This document shows positions 24,381 to 38,300 of a stretch of 64,000 bases of DNA, one piece after another. A program made the translations under genes and the position numbers. The stretch comes from Paragonimus westermani (lineage: Eukaryota > Platyhelminthes > Trematoda > Plagiorchiida > Troglotrematidae): assembly GCA_008508345.1 (NCBI GenBank), contig QNGE01000908.1, forward strand, positions 146,572 to 210,571, written 5' to 3'. The first letter of the stretch is position 1. Every line of letters begins with the position of its first letter. The notes below the pieces were generated by a model. That model was not told the DNA's origin, did not search any database, and saw only the letters and a list, made by a program, of their open reading frames with translations.

Positions 24381-27174
24381 AAACTAAATTCCCGACTACT
24401 CAGCAGTGATATATGATTCATTTTTTTCTGTATTGTAAACAAAACATCTGCCATCGCAACCTTTCCAGTAAACTTGGGTAATTGTGATAAAGTGGTTGGT
24501 AGTTTCAATCAACTATTTGCGCTGTGTAAAAGATATTTTGTCTCAAGCGTCCTTTGGAGTAATTCCCAACGTTCAACGAAACATAAGTGTTTTAATTTCA
24601 GTTTCCTCCATAACTTTGCATGCATACTGGGCGTGAATTAGACGCAACACGATTTTTTCAGGTGTTCCAATTCATTTACCAATTATATCGTAAACAAGTG
24701 ACGACCTGTGCACGTTTTACAAATGGACTTGCGACTGTTTTTGGAATATTACATATTTTGCGGCAAACTAAGCTGTACTAATCTTACTACACCGGTGGTA
24801 CTTAACAATAATACTTAGCGCAGTTACCTGACTAACAAACATTGAGGAAATTTAGAACCGCTCAAAAATTTTGATGTTGTTTTGCAGTTATTTGTCAGTG
24901 CAAATCATCCGTATATTGTGTTCAAAGTTTTTCGCGTCTCCATGGTACATGTTATGTTAACCGCTGACGAAATATACTTTTCAAAAGATATGTAATTATC
25001 CCACTCCACGCCTGACTTAATGTACCGCGGAATGCATTTCCAGCTTATTTATCATGCACCTTAATAACTCTGGAAAGAGCGAGTCACAATAAAAGCGGCT
25101 TCAATGTCAGTTTGCCTCTTGTCTGGACATTAATTTGAACGGCTTCAACGTCACATTTTATCACCACAGTAGTGAACGGGATTTGGTGCGCTCAGGCACT
25201 ATTTTGTCCGAGCATCGCGTTGCAGTGGATCCCCGATACTAACTTGACAATTCTGAGGGTCCGCTTTTCCACCTAATCGGCCTCCAATTCCAAGAGGTCT
25301 GACTTATTTTTCTGATAGAATTCCTCTTTTGTCGATCCAACAGCAACAAACATGGTGGTAAAACAATTATGCAAATAGCCGGATGTTGATTAACCAAAGC
25401 AAGTTGTTTACGCATTCGCCTTATATTTCGACTGAACCCATGAGTTTTTTTCGACACATTTTTGCTTGTTTTTCAGAAGTGATGGTGAAGAGAAACATGA
25501 TGGTTGTAGCTAGAAATAAGTTTGTTTCATGTTGAAGCAAAAAAGGTCGCACTCCTAAACACCCCGATATGACAACCACCATCGGTGTACAAACTGACAT
25601 TAACATCAAAGTGTGTAGAAGTAGTAATAACTCAATTCTACTAGGATGGTTTTTGAATTTTTATGAGAGGTTCTGCAAAAAATTTTGCACTCACTAGAAA
25701 ACATGAGAAGATTTAACTCTTGTCTTGACATCAAATAAAAGGTTGTTCTTGTTTGGCAGTCAGCTCAGTGTGGGACTCGAAAATTTATTGAGTGTATTCC
25801 ACTGCGAATAATCTTGAGGTAAGATGTCATTTTATATTCAGCAATTAATGGGAATTATTGGAAGAAATGAGTGCAAATATGCAAAGTTTATTAAGCGAAT
25901 TAGTCTATACGTGAACTGGATAGGTGGTGCTCAACAACGGGCACCACGAACAGTGAAAGAGCGACTTAGCGGGTTATAAAAATTAGGGTTACAAAATGAA
26001 AAAATCGATTTGGCGTTTTGATCATACAAGAAATTACAGCCTGTATTATTTACTTGCTGTTTAGCCCATGGAAATCGATCATATTTATTCAGGAAACAAA
26101 GGGATACTCTTGGTTATCAACTAATATATCTGCGCTTATCACCTACAAGGTCCGATTCTAAAAAGGAAGTGGTCTATATCACTTTCTACTTGTCACGAAA
26201 TTCTGCGATATTATTAATTCCAATATATCTAGCACCATCCAAGTAGATGGTAATTACGAGAGAGAAAGAGAAGGCATGTGATTATTGCTTAAGGACTTTA
26301 AGCAAATTTGTAAGCCAAACACACGTATATTATTGCTGAGAACAGAACAGAGAAAACTGAACTGAAAAACTTCTACAAGATGCAATCCTTTACATTATAC
26401 AGTGTGAAATTTATCAGCCGTATGCGCTTTTCCCAAGAATAAACGTTCGCAGAAACTAGGAATTCACGGTATTGAAGATCTTACGATATAAACCAACAGA
26501 CCGTTAAATAGACAGTTAACATCCGAAAACGAGTTCGTTATCTCATCATAGCATAACAATTGTGAGATGATAAACGTCGAAACGCTTTATCAAATGTAGT
26601 GGATATGAAATACTGATTGTAACAAATAAAGTCCATTATTCTTCGGGAAACGCGTTACCTCTCCATCTTGTTCGCGTTAATGTGGACTGTTTGAACAGAA
26701 AGTTTTGCCCCATAGATCCAGTTACATTTCACAGTCGTCACTGGAGCATGTTTATATTCCTGTTTTATCCAAAGGACTCCACTGAAATACAATTCTACAT
26801 CTTTATGCACCCTACCTAGCTTTTTCCTGATCATGGTGTACACTTTCAAAGCGAAATCTGTAGATAGTGATTTACAGCCAGCTTCAAAAAAGTCACATAT
26901 ATCTTCGCGTCTGCATTTATGAGAGTATTTTGTTCATCTCTCCCTTATAACCCTGATTAGCGAATACTTTCCTTCCTCATTCTGTTTGTTTAATTTGGCT
27001 AGTACCTGATCACTAAACATCAAACACTTTGACCACCGGTTAAGCAAACTGAGAAGATTAATTGAATGAGTGTTGTTTACTCAGTGGGTAGGGCAATATG
27101 TTGTCTAGCTCCCGCAGTTGTAAATAGTTTAGGGGGATCATGATCAAGTTTCACTGTTTTTCGAATGCGCTTAC

Positions 27175-27272
27175 TCAGTTTGATTCCAGATGCTATAAGG
27201 TGCTGTATGTTTTCGGTAAAGGTTATCAGACATGGCAAGTTGACCAAAAAAGCATATGGGGTTGAACATTTG
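27175..27272 (-). other. Possible short internal exon
   Basis: A 98-base open segment is bracketed by an acceptor ending CACCAG and a strong donor, CTGA then GTAAGC. It lies inside a longer open minus frame (27077-27289). The product would be about 32 residues with no recognised domain. Segments like this are expected by chance at some rate, so this is only a pointer for transcript data. Confidence 0.15.
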
Positions 27273-30200
27273 CTGGTGCGAACATACACTGTGAACTGTA
27301 TGACATTTCAATAACACCTAGGTCATTGATAAATGTTTTGCCGACCGAAAGAGACTGTATCTGAACCACAATCTTAACGCTCTTTACTCTCCAACAAAGT
27401 ATCAAACTTACTAGGGTTTTCTGGTATTTGTTTGTAGGCTTACGAACTGAATTTCGCACGGTAGGATAGTCAGGTGTGGGTCACGCGAGGGTAGATTAAG
27501 GAATGACCAATTCATGCATGCTCGGCATTCGGCCGAGGTCACGTGAATGACCGGTACAAAGCAAGGAATAACAAGGAACAACAACATATTCTTTATCTCG
27601 AGTCAATGAGTGTTCGGTCAACGGCTGTTGGTGCAAAGCCGAATAAAAAAACCGAGGGCAAAAAATTGCTTCTATTTGTTTTTATCCGACCTGCGAATAA
27701 AACATTCAAACCGCAAGCTTCTTACTCGAAAAAGTGCATTTGAATATGTCTGCATAGGTTAACCTCCAATGAACGTGGAGCAAAGTTGCAGGTTAGATCA
27801 GCGCTTATACTAATCAAGGTGAAGGGTGTCACAAAACCTTCGTTGTTGACCAACCGTGAAACACTCGAAATATCTCACTGTCAGGAAAAGCTAATGTGTA
27901 ACAATCTAACACAAAGAAAGGACTTATACAGCTGCATCAGCGAGATTAATGAGGTAGAAAGCACTAATAAAATGCTTGTATTATCTGAATCCACAAACAA
28001 AGAATTTTTGTGTGCGAATCTGATGACAACAATGGCATATATCTTACACTTAATTTTAGTGTAGTGATTCGATAGGAATTCTGGTTTTACGTTTAGAATC
28101 GTCGGTCTTGGAAATCACCGGCTCAAACTTTGTTCGTGCTGAGCATGTTTCGTAAGTGTTTTCTACTTTAGACTCAATTTGCGCGTCGGATATTTTACAT
28201 AAAAGTTATCAACCATGGTTTTAGGCCAAACCATAAGTTATCGGTCAGGATCCCGAGCAACATGTAAACAACTCGTGTAACTTACTTCAGAGATAAATGT
28301 GCATGGCCTGGAACTTCATAACACTGCGCGGTTGAGTCAATATCCATTGTCCTAGTTGTAATACGGGATCCAAACTATTACTTGGGTCGCATACTCAATG
28401 GTTTCCAAATAAAAGATTCTCCTCAAACCTATGCTTACCAACGTCATTAATGAACTGCATTCACTTTGTCACATCATTTAGTGAAGAGTTTATGCTTTGG
28501 GTAAGATTGCTACTTTGTTTGAGACATGAGCCAGTATATATACTCATTTCGTGACTACACGTTAAAATGGTATACAACCTTTTAGATTATACAGTCGATA
28601 AGAAACCAATAACTTTGTGTTGTCGTGCTTGTAATCGTTTACATCGGCAATGCGCAGCACAACTCACATCACTGTTGTTTTCAATAGTGACTCACGCAAA
28701 CATAACTGATGAAATTTTAAGATATTACACTATGTGCAGACTATGTGCGGTACAAACTTTGTGCGGTTCACAATATCACAAATACCTAGGGAATGTACTG
28801 CGAATGCGACAGTGTGTAGTTCATTCATTTGGGTTCAATAACACTAACCGTATCAGACACAGAATGTTTTCACAATTGAAAGCTCCATGGGAGACAGCCT
28901 CTTGGACGAAGCATGCCACATGAGCAACTCATTATAAACCACAGTATTTTTGTTTATTCCCATTAAGGACATTGGGACGATATGACTGCAACACTTTGGT
29001 GAACGTTTACTCACTTCTTCGTTCATGTTGGATATCCGTACGTCCCAAAATATGAAGCACTTAGATCACCACAAACACCAGCCTGTAAATATTAAGCACT
29101 TGAACACGGACGCCTGCTCGAAAGTTTCTGATGAAGGCAAATTAGGCGGCTTTTTATGTGCTATACAAACACAACTGACAATAGGTGACAGCACTATATC
29201 TCAACTGTTCCCGGACTCAGTATTGTGTATTTACAAGTCTTCTTGTTATTGACCAATACGTTTTTGGCAACACCTAGAATCTCTTGTATTTTACTATAGC
29301 GGGAAGAATGATATATGTGTCACAATATGTGTGACCATTCCTGAACAAATATATTGCGTTCTTGGTTAATGCTTCGCTATTAGTAGGTCTCAAGAAATGC
29401 TGGCAGTTAACCAGGTCCGCTTTCTTACAGCTTTCCCAAATTTACTGATATTACATACCCCAATCTGGTCAGCATAAACCCTAACTTCAACACACCTATA
29501 CGCACGCGCCTTAGAAATCATAAATATTCAGTGTCTCTCGAGTAGCAAGTTGATTATTTTGATGGCATATATGTATATTCGAAGGGCACGCTATGAGAAA
29601 GAATAGCACGTTAACTTGAAGTGATTGGGTAAAAAGGTGTAACGCATGTCGTGCAAAATATTTCAATCGAAATTACGGTTAACATGAGAGTTTTTCCGAC
29701 TAAAGTTAACGTTTATTTTAAACAGAAAATTTGCAATTACCCGCTTCTATACAACATTCAAAATCCGCTCCCAAACACGTTCACTTTCTTCTGATTTGGT
29801 CCGCCTCACTTCTGTTAAGTGTATCACAATTTATTCGCTGCCCCAATAAACTTTTAATTTGTTTTAATTAGCTAATAAGAGGCAAGTTAAAAAATCTTAC
29901 AACAAATTAACTGTCTGGAAATCGATTGCCTTCAAGCCCATCACGTTGTTTAGTTTACACAACAAATGCCGCAATCAACGCGGGAGCCACGCTTTACCGC
30001 AGTTTCCGGTAGATATATAGGCATTTTCGTGCACCTGCCTCAACGTAGCAATTTGAATTATTTGGTGGAACGCATACCGTAAGAATCCACCATGAGCGCG
30101 CATTTGATTCGAGCGAGCAGCTAATCAATTTTGAGAGAAAATGCCCGATAGAAAAATCACGTGCTAACACTTTTCTTCACTGTTTGCAATGTAGTTAAAG

Positions 30201-33200
30201 TATGTATATACAAAATGGATTTTTTGGAGATAATAGCCTGAAGCGTCAATGAAATGAGTCATTGCAGATCGCATACAACTGTTTGTAGTCTTTCTATTCC
30301 CGGTAAATTTTTGCAAACAAAATGCTGTTTTTGAGCCCAGATGCTGTGCACGTTATTGCCATTGCCGGCATTTCAACACCATCCGAGCACTTATGAAGCA
30401 ATATTGTGTTGTCCTCACGCTAGACAAGATCAAAATGCTCTATGCAAACACTCAGTCGCATTGGCTCAATGTTAGTTTTCAGTATCCATCACGTATGTTC
30501 CATTGGATAACCTTACGCCTGGGACCGCCCACATTTCGCGGAAATGAATGAATCCGTCTTACAGCATTTTTATCATTGATGTGTAGTCGACGTAAATAAT
30601 GATTATGAACGTTGAGTGCGAAGAAAATTTGTTACCATCATGATTATATCCCGTATTGAAATGTGACACCGACGGTGGTGGAACTGTTTTTCTCCTGAGT
30701 GATAAAGGATGATCAATGCACGATTCAGACTCCTTAGTTTTGAAGTGTTCCCAAAAACTATACAAATCGAATGAAACTCCAGGTACCTATTAGTGACTAT
30801 TCTTTAGTAATGGTGTAGTGAAGATAGACGGTAGCACTGTATTGCTTGCACAACCATTATTCAGTAGCGAAGCGACAGCATGGATCGAAATGTCTGCGAG
30901 AAAAATACGGGAGAGATACGGGAAAGATCATTGGAGGGCGCCATCAGAAGGAATGGCTTTTGATACATGAGGGAACTGAGACTTGGTGTCCAAAGCGACA
31001 GGACCATCCTCAGATCAGTGTTCTGCAAATGAGTGCTTTTGTTCGTAGTCAGGTTAAGACGCATAATGCGTGTATTGGTTTCCCCAAATAAACAGCCTGT
31101 GTGCCATCCACCTCCTCAGTTCACAACAGTGGGTGAACGCCGAGAACTTCTGTGAATCCTAGCGTGTTTTTTCTTCAATCTCCTTATCTCAAAAATAATA
31201 TTTTTGAGATCGCCGAATCTCATTTTGTAACGCACTATGACATCGAGTGTTGTTCTCGCCCCTGCAATAAATATTCAGAATCTCTATTCTGCTGAAATAG
31301 TCAGGCCAGATTTGAGGTATCAAATTCAAACGACCAAATGAGTAGATAGATCTGGTACATTTCGTTCAAGCTTTTGTTGCTGCTGGAGCACCATGAGTAA
31401 ATAAGGTTCCAGTTGTTTGCGGTATATTCGGAGCAACCTATTCTCCTCTAGATCTGAAGACACAACAGTATAGACAAGCTGCTCATATTGGTAAACAGCA
31501 AACAAACCCAATGAGGTGATCGAGAGATTTGCGCTGTTAACTTAATGTTTTCTATTGCATGATTGTTCGGAGAACAGTATATTTATAATGAACTTTTGTT
31601 TCGTAACAATAACGGTATCTGTGTACAAGCCGCTTCACTCTAACTGAATCAATCTCCTGCTTCTTACCATATTGTAGTCGACATCTGTTACTACACTGAC
31701 TCTATCTCCGACATAAATACAACTGTGCAATGAGGAATACCAAGTTCATTCAGAATAGGACTGAACTATTTGAAATTTAGGAAAGTATTCTAACCCAAAA
31801 TACCTACAAGTGAGAGGCAATTGATGATGATTTCTCCTTTTTGAATTAACTTCTCAAGTGCACTTGAAAAACGTGTTCAATTTGGAAGATACTTGAGAGA
31901 CTTTACGAAGTTCGTTTATCAGTCACCCTCAACTAAGAATGTGAAATTTTTTTCACTCGGCTAGGTAATGTATTCTTTGCAGTCCGCGAAAATTACGAGC
32001 CCTCAATTTACATTCCTTATTTGATACGAAAAAGCAGCAACTGTTCATAGTAGGCAACTGATGAATTGATTATTGACTACCCTAATCATTGGCAATTACT
32101 GTCATACGCCGGTGATGGGTATAACACCTGACGAGAAATATTCTGAATGTGATAGTTACAAACGAATAACATTAGTTCATAACCGGTTCAACAAATACAT
32201 GTACAGCACATGAAAATCCACCTCCATACAGTCCACAATAGAGAACTCACAAGAACTTCATTTTTAAACAATGGTATGCTAGTATTTAAGTAGACAGATC
32301 AGCGAAGACTTTTGTAAAACCGTCTTTATATTCTGAGCGTTTAGCCATGAGAGTATGAAGCGGGTTGTTCAGCGTTGTGAGAACAAAGGTATCACTTTCA
32401 TGGTAGTCTCCGTTTCATCAAACAATAAGTCATATACATATATATACTTGCAACACATCGACAACAAAGGTTTACGGGGTTTGTTTTGGTTCACCCAATT
32501 TCTGGCCACGAGGCAAACTGAGTGGTATGTCCATTCTATTCATTAACATATTTCTCAAAACATTGAAATCGCTGAGTGCTAGATTTATCGCAGATAAATA
32601 GCCGTGGATATTCAAAGTCACCATCGTATTTCAGCGTACATTTACGTTGAGGCAACTTGTACCAGAAATGGTAACAAACAGACAACACTTGCGAACATCG
32701 TTCAATATTAAAAACTGTCACGGAAATCTTTCGTTTTCATACGGTGTTCTGAACAGTTATTACTTGAAGCTTACAAAACATTAGGGGCAACCTGGTAAGG
32801 TTGTCAAACAACAGTTGATATTACGCAACACTCCACAACCGTAGTCGCTTTTCGGAGTAATCACGTGGTAGCAATCTTATTCTCTAGATCAGCCAGATAT
32901 TGTAAAAATTTAAATAAGGTACCGTCGAAGCGATCACTGTTGACAAATTGGATTTCATATAGCTTTCACGCAAATTCCTCATGTGACTAACAAAAATGAT
33001 AAATGATTCAGAAACAAGGTATTTTGAAGAGACATTATCGTAGTTGATTAATTTACAGAAAACAAGCATATATGCACGCACGTCGGAACGATTGTCGCTT
33101 GACATTACATTAAAATGTTGGAATGCAAATTTGTTACAGAACATCCTACAGTGAAGAATTTTAGCCACGTTACTCCGGTTTTGCTGCCAAACGACTGCAC

Positions 33201-34720
33201 GTACCCAACACATAGTATAATGAGACAATTGTCAAGAGTCATCAAATGTTTTGTGCTCTGTATAATTCATGCACAGTATCCGTCATAACAGTGTTGAGGC
33301 GCATATTAGGGAAAAATTGAGTTTAAACTTAATCGTTTGCATATGAATTAACGTTATTTGTACAAAAGACTATCATATCTCTCAAACCGAGCACTATATA
33401 TGTTTTTGAGTGATCGAGCAACGGTTTCAGCAACGATCACCGCGTCACCACACTAGGAGGTTCATTTGTGACTATTGATTTGAAGAGCTTTATCGGTTTT
33501 TCTCCTAAACTCGTGATACCGGTTACTTTTCAATTTCAATTTTCAATCACATTTTCACGTTTGCACATTTTGCCACTACCCCGGTTCATCTTGGGTTTTT
33601 CTCCCTTGATATGTTACACACCCGGTCTAGGGCTGGTTAATTAACAAACATTCAAAATTACTTTAACTTGGACGTTCTCCGAAACGTCAGCTTTAAACTT
33701 AAGTTAGTCCGTCGTCTTTGTTGTGTACTAGGCACTGCACTCAGTTGGTGCTATCAGCTTTAAGCTCGTACGATACCTATCCCTTTTCCACCAGGTGGAT
33801 GTACCCGACGAGATTATTCAGTTTGCAAAACCAATATTAAATGCTTTTTTCAGTACACATGCAAGACAAGTACGAGTTTAATCAACCATGTAGCATGAAA
33901 CTTGACTGATGAAATATTATGGTGAGTGGTGCATTTAACCAAGCTGTTACAGCGGAGTAATCACGTGGAATTTGAAAATAGTTTGGAATAGACTGTCCGA
34001 TTTCTGTGTAAAATAACAATGACTAACCATGATTTTATCCTAGGTGTATCACTTGTCAGTGAATAATAACTGACACAGACAAATATTAATGTCGTTTGTA
34101 AAATATTTGAGAACTGAATCACAGCATTCCTCGGTTAATTTTTGCTCTCAAGTGTGTATGAGATAAAACTGCGAATGCAAAATGGGCATTGGTTTGGTAA
34201 CAATAACAATTTACAGTCCAAATGCATTCACTAGCCAGCCAATTCGAATTTATGACAAAAACCCAAAGAGCTGTGTTTGAGTCATACTTCACTAGATGAC
34301 CAACTTCAGCTGGTACAAATCCATTGACATTTCTGTCTTATTGTGGCGAATAAATCCGGTTTGGATCTTCTGTGAACTTTAGAGAAGGTCCGCACTAGAT
34401 CGCAATTGCTAGACGGCCTAAACCTTTGGCAAAAGCGTAGATTTAGGATCCCAGTCATGCTTTTATAAAAACCGTGTAGACCGGTGCACTACTAGCTTAG
34501 AGTTAAGTGCAAATTACCAAACCAAAAATGCAAACTCCATCACATTCGAAGAAAGACAATTCAACCTAATTCTTTGGGGTAAGACAGCACAATTCAGTGT
34601 TGCCGAGATGACACTTTTAAGTCAAGATTGGAGGCAAAGTTTTTGGTTACTGATGAGCGTTCGATTTTTGGTGGCCTTTCACACCACGGGTTGAATCCTT
34701 ACGAGTAATTGATGCGCTTC

Positions 34721-34743
34721 TTAATTAATTAATTAATTAATTA
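34721..34743. repeat. TTAA tetranucleotide microsatellite
   Basis: Nearly six perfect TTAA units in 23 bases. It is the clearest simple repeat in the window. Confidence 0.9.
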
Positions 34744-35065
34744 TACTTAACTAAGGTCCATATAGTACACTTCTTCAAAATAAATCATTCAGTTTATCGT
34801 ACACAAAATACCTTTTTTTGGATAACGTTTATCTGAAAAAACATGAATTCTGTTAGCGCAATATGCGGTTTCGGAAACAGTATATTGTAAATGATAAGTT
34901 CTACATATAGAAACAATGTAACACTTGACTTAATGAAGTTGTTTGCAGACAAAATGCAGTCAAATACTTGTAATAAAAGAAATCACTGCCTTATTTTACA
35001 CAACAATCAATCCTTCATGGCACGTCTCTAGTGTGAAACCATGCAGGCCTTGTCCTCTCACTCAC

Positions 35066-35342
35066 CAATGCATTCATTAGACAAAATGTGTGCGGCACAT
35101 TGGGCACGGTCGAAGGTTGTTTTGGAGCAACCTGCGCAGTTCCATTTCTGATGGTCACCTGCAACACTTTGGTCCAATCTTTGATTAGCAGACAGTGTGT
35201 TCCTCATATGGAATGCACTCATGTTAACAATACCTGTGTATTCCCACGACTTCCTGTTATATTCCAAGGTCACGTAAATGCTACATAGCGACAATACGAG
35301 CAAACACAAAGGGTAGAAATGCTGAGTGGGTGCTGAAGTCAT
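35066..35342 (-). CDS. Candidate first exon of a secreted or membrane protein
   Basis: An ATG-initiated frame of 92 codons begins MTSAPTQHFYPLCLLVLSLC, a polar start followed by a hydrophobic core of about 15 residues, as in a signal peptide or signal anchor. The remainder is polar and ends with a cysteine cluster (WNCAGC...QCAAHILSNEC). The frame would stop at 35058, but at 35065-35060 there is a textbook donor, GTGAGT, leaving a phase-1 exon. Another donor-like CAG-GTGACC lies inside at about 35061+97. The plus strand is also open here (35088-35288), which weakens the case. No homologous family was recognised and no following exon was identified. If real, the protein would enter the secretory pathway. 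Confidence 0.3.
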
Positions 35343-38300
35343 AGGTAAAAGGTACTCCGGTCTGAGTTGAGTGCTGTGTATTGTTTACCAGGTTGGGGAA
35401 ACAAATCTTCATGGCAGACGTTCGAGAAAATTAAATAGGATTTCAAGGAATGTCACAAAATTCCCAAACATTTTGAAAATTATTTCTTCCTTTGAACTTG
35501 GATTTTTTGTGCGTTGTGGGACTTATCTTCTAAAGTAAGTGATGACCTCATTGTAGAATTCATTTTGTCACTCTGATTGGTCAGTTGCACTACGTCAAGG
35601 TCGTTAACTGTCCAATCGGTTTTTCAATTCGTTGAAATACATTTTGGTTTGTGTGAAGTTGGGAAAAACATATATTCGAGCACGTGCCTGTAACCCAGCC
35701 AAACTAAAGATTTTTCGTTTTCTGTGTGTATTTCGAATTTTCTACACAGCAGTCCGATAAATCGTCACAGTTGAGTTCGAACTTCTGAAAAGCTGTCTTC
35801 TCCGAACGAATGTGACGTCAAGTGTGAGGTAGCCACCAGGGTTTTCCTGTAAAAGCATGACCTGAGCTCTAGCCCCGGTCATGAAAAAATGTGCATTACT
35901 GACAAGCTGTAATAATTTTGAAACTCCAATCCAGTTCTTTTAGTCAGGGCCAACTGGGAGATCTATGAGAATGCGAAATTTTCCGTCAGTTAAGGGTGAT
36001 GTTCAAGCTAAACAAAAACAGCAGTAGCTGAGAATCCGTTTAATCACGGAGAGACTAGCGGCAATGTACCTTTACCTTGGCCGTAAAAACCGTCCATTGG
36101 TGTTGTGATAGTAAGGACGACCTCAGCCTGCACGTTTTGCACCATACAATAATGCCTTATATTGAATAACGTGGATGTTGCAAATAGCAGATCTGATCAA
36201 AACTTCACAAGACCTGCCATTTTTCTTCATCAACAATGCTAAAGGAGGCCCCTGTTATAACACACATTTGTGATCAATCTCCACTGGTTTTCATCAGCTC
36301 AGATAAATCTTGTGACCTCGAAGTCTGATCTTCACGAATAAAGTGGCAAAAGTAGGTTCGAAAATGATGATTCTGTCACGGCTAGCATGCGTTCAATGTC
36401 GTAGTGGTCAGCATCGCCGGAGTTCTGTTGGCGGCTTTGACAAGTGCATGCATCACTGAGTGGAGCTCGATTACGGTGGTTCCGTAAGCGAAAACCATTT
36501 TGAAACCAAGGTAAACCTAAAAGCTGCGAACAGTTCTGAAGGGTATTCAATTCATCTGAACAAAGCACTTCTAGTTGATGGTCAGACAAAGGTGACACAT
36601 CTTACTCCATTGGCTTGCGTTGCATTCTGCTCATTTTCTTGCCAGAAATATATTGAATCCACGAGAAAACCATGACAAAATTTATGGGAAGACTTTCTCT
36701 ATGCAATCTCCGAAGATGAAAACGTGGAAATTTTGCTCAAACTTGTAAATGTTCCATACAGAGAATAAAAATGAAACCGCTTTTTTCCGTTTCCATGAGT
36801 GACGAAGAGAAACTCTTTATGAACATTCGACTTGACTTCGAGAAAACACGTGTAACGGAAGCATTTCAGATGTTAGGAGTTTTTTTTCCCGAAACATACA
36901 TTAAAAAGGAAAGCCAAATGAACACTGGTGTATATCATGCATTTGCCAAGCATTCATGTTTGATCATTTGTACAAACTGATCTTCTGGAATGAGACATGC
37001 AGATTTGGCTGTGGTCACTCGTTTCGCAAAAATAGATGGAAAATGTTAAATGCATTCATCTCGGAACTAGAAGAACGTTACTATCGGTGGTTTCAATATC
37101 TCGATGAATTTTCAAATCTTGTTTTACTTGAGAAATTTATCTGATGCTGACGATTTCTGATCATTCCAACCTGCCGTTTTCATGAACGCACACTGAATTT
37201 GTATTAGCTCACTGAAGACGTCATGCACTGAGGAGCACTTTTTCGACAGAGATTTTACCAATATTTTTCCCTACTGACAGCATGCACAAAACACACACTC
37301 CCTATTCTGACTATTCCATACTTGTACAGTCATTCTTCTACGATTGTACGGCATGATAGGTAAGCCGCACACTAAGGCACCTGCCCAAACGTTTTACTAA
37401 AATCATTTGGCATGGCTCAAGAATGAATTGACTAAATCCGCCAACAATGCGGTAGTGCAAACTGAGGCTGTGATTGATTATTCGCCCCTTTACGTGTTTG
37501 CTACAAAAACCGATCTACACTATTGCAAACCAGGTGCCGATTAGTCAAATGGAAGTGCCAGTTTTCGTGATTTAACTGTTTTGCTCACACAGAAGCTTGT
37601 TTTTTCCAGTAAGGACGCTTCCTACTAAAGCGTAGATTATGTGAAGAGTGGTTGTAATTTGTCGATGCACAAATGAGAATGAGTAACCACAGAAACTTTA
37701 GTCTGCTCACCTTGATTATTTTGCAGTAGCGCGCTCTTTAAATTCAAACTGCACAAAACGTATCTCCCATTTGCTGGGTGACTTTCACTCACTGGAGTTT
37801 TAACTGAATTAATGTGCCTACCCTCATTTTGTTAGGTTCACATTACCTTGGAGCACTTCTCCAGTTATTAAATAAAACTCCACCCATAACCCCTGATATA
37901 AAGTTTTCATCAGAAATCAACTTCCTTTACTAGCTGAAGAGGACGTTGAACACTCCTTAACAAAAAGTCCACTTAGAAGAAACTCTGTAACTGAGAATTT
38001 CGTTGTGTGACATTCTGAACAAACTAATCCATTGATAGAAATATGCACCATTCTATCACCGAAAAGAAATAACCCATAGCCTAAACATAAAATTTGGGAG
38101 GTTATTCCAAATAAAACCCGGATGAAATGAAAAGATGTATTCACAATATGTTCACTTATCCTCTACACTGTGTGAATTCTACACCTAGCTTTAGGCTGCA
38201 TTGTTCCAAATTTGACTAAATCATCTATCAACTTTCAAACCGACAGCAAAACCTCAATACTGTTTTGGAAGGCAGTGTCTGATTCGTTCGTGTGTTCGCT

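Larger units (their letters stand above)
24381..35065. other. Long noncoding stretch, no supported gene
   Basis: Contains a small perfect palindrome (11-bp arms 31186-31196 and 31200-31210), a possible 98-base minus exon at 27175-27272 and an RTE-like hint near 28777-28872 (see findings), and the TTAA microsatellite at 34721. A somewhat GC-richer patch at about 30850-31050 has open frames on both strands that I cannot identify. No RNA gene was found. Confidence 0.5.

Noticed and set aside
30095..30150. ERAFDSSEQL, resembling LINE motif A
   Set aside because: No second RT block at the expected distance.
32854..33969. 16-bp direct repeat CGGAGTAATCACGTGG at about 32854 and 33953
   Set aside because: One exact 16-mer match is expected at roughly this frequency by chance among all pairs in 64 kb.
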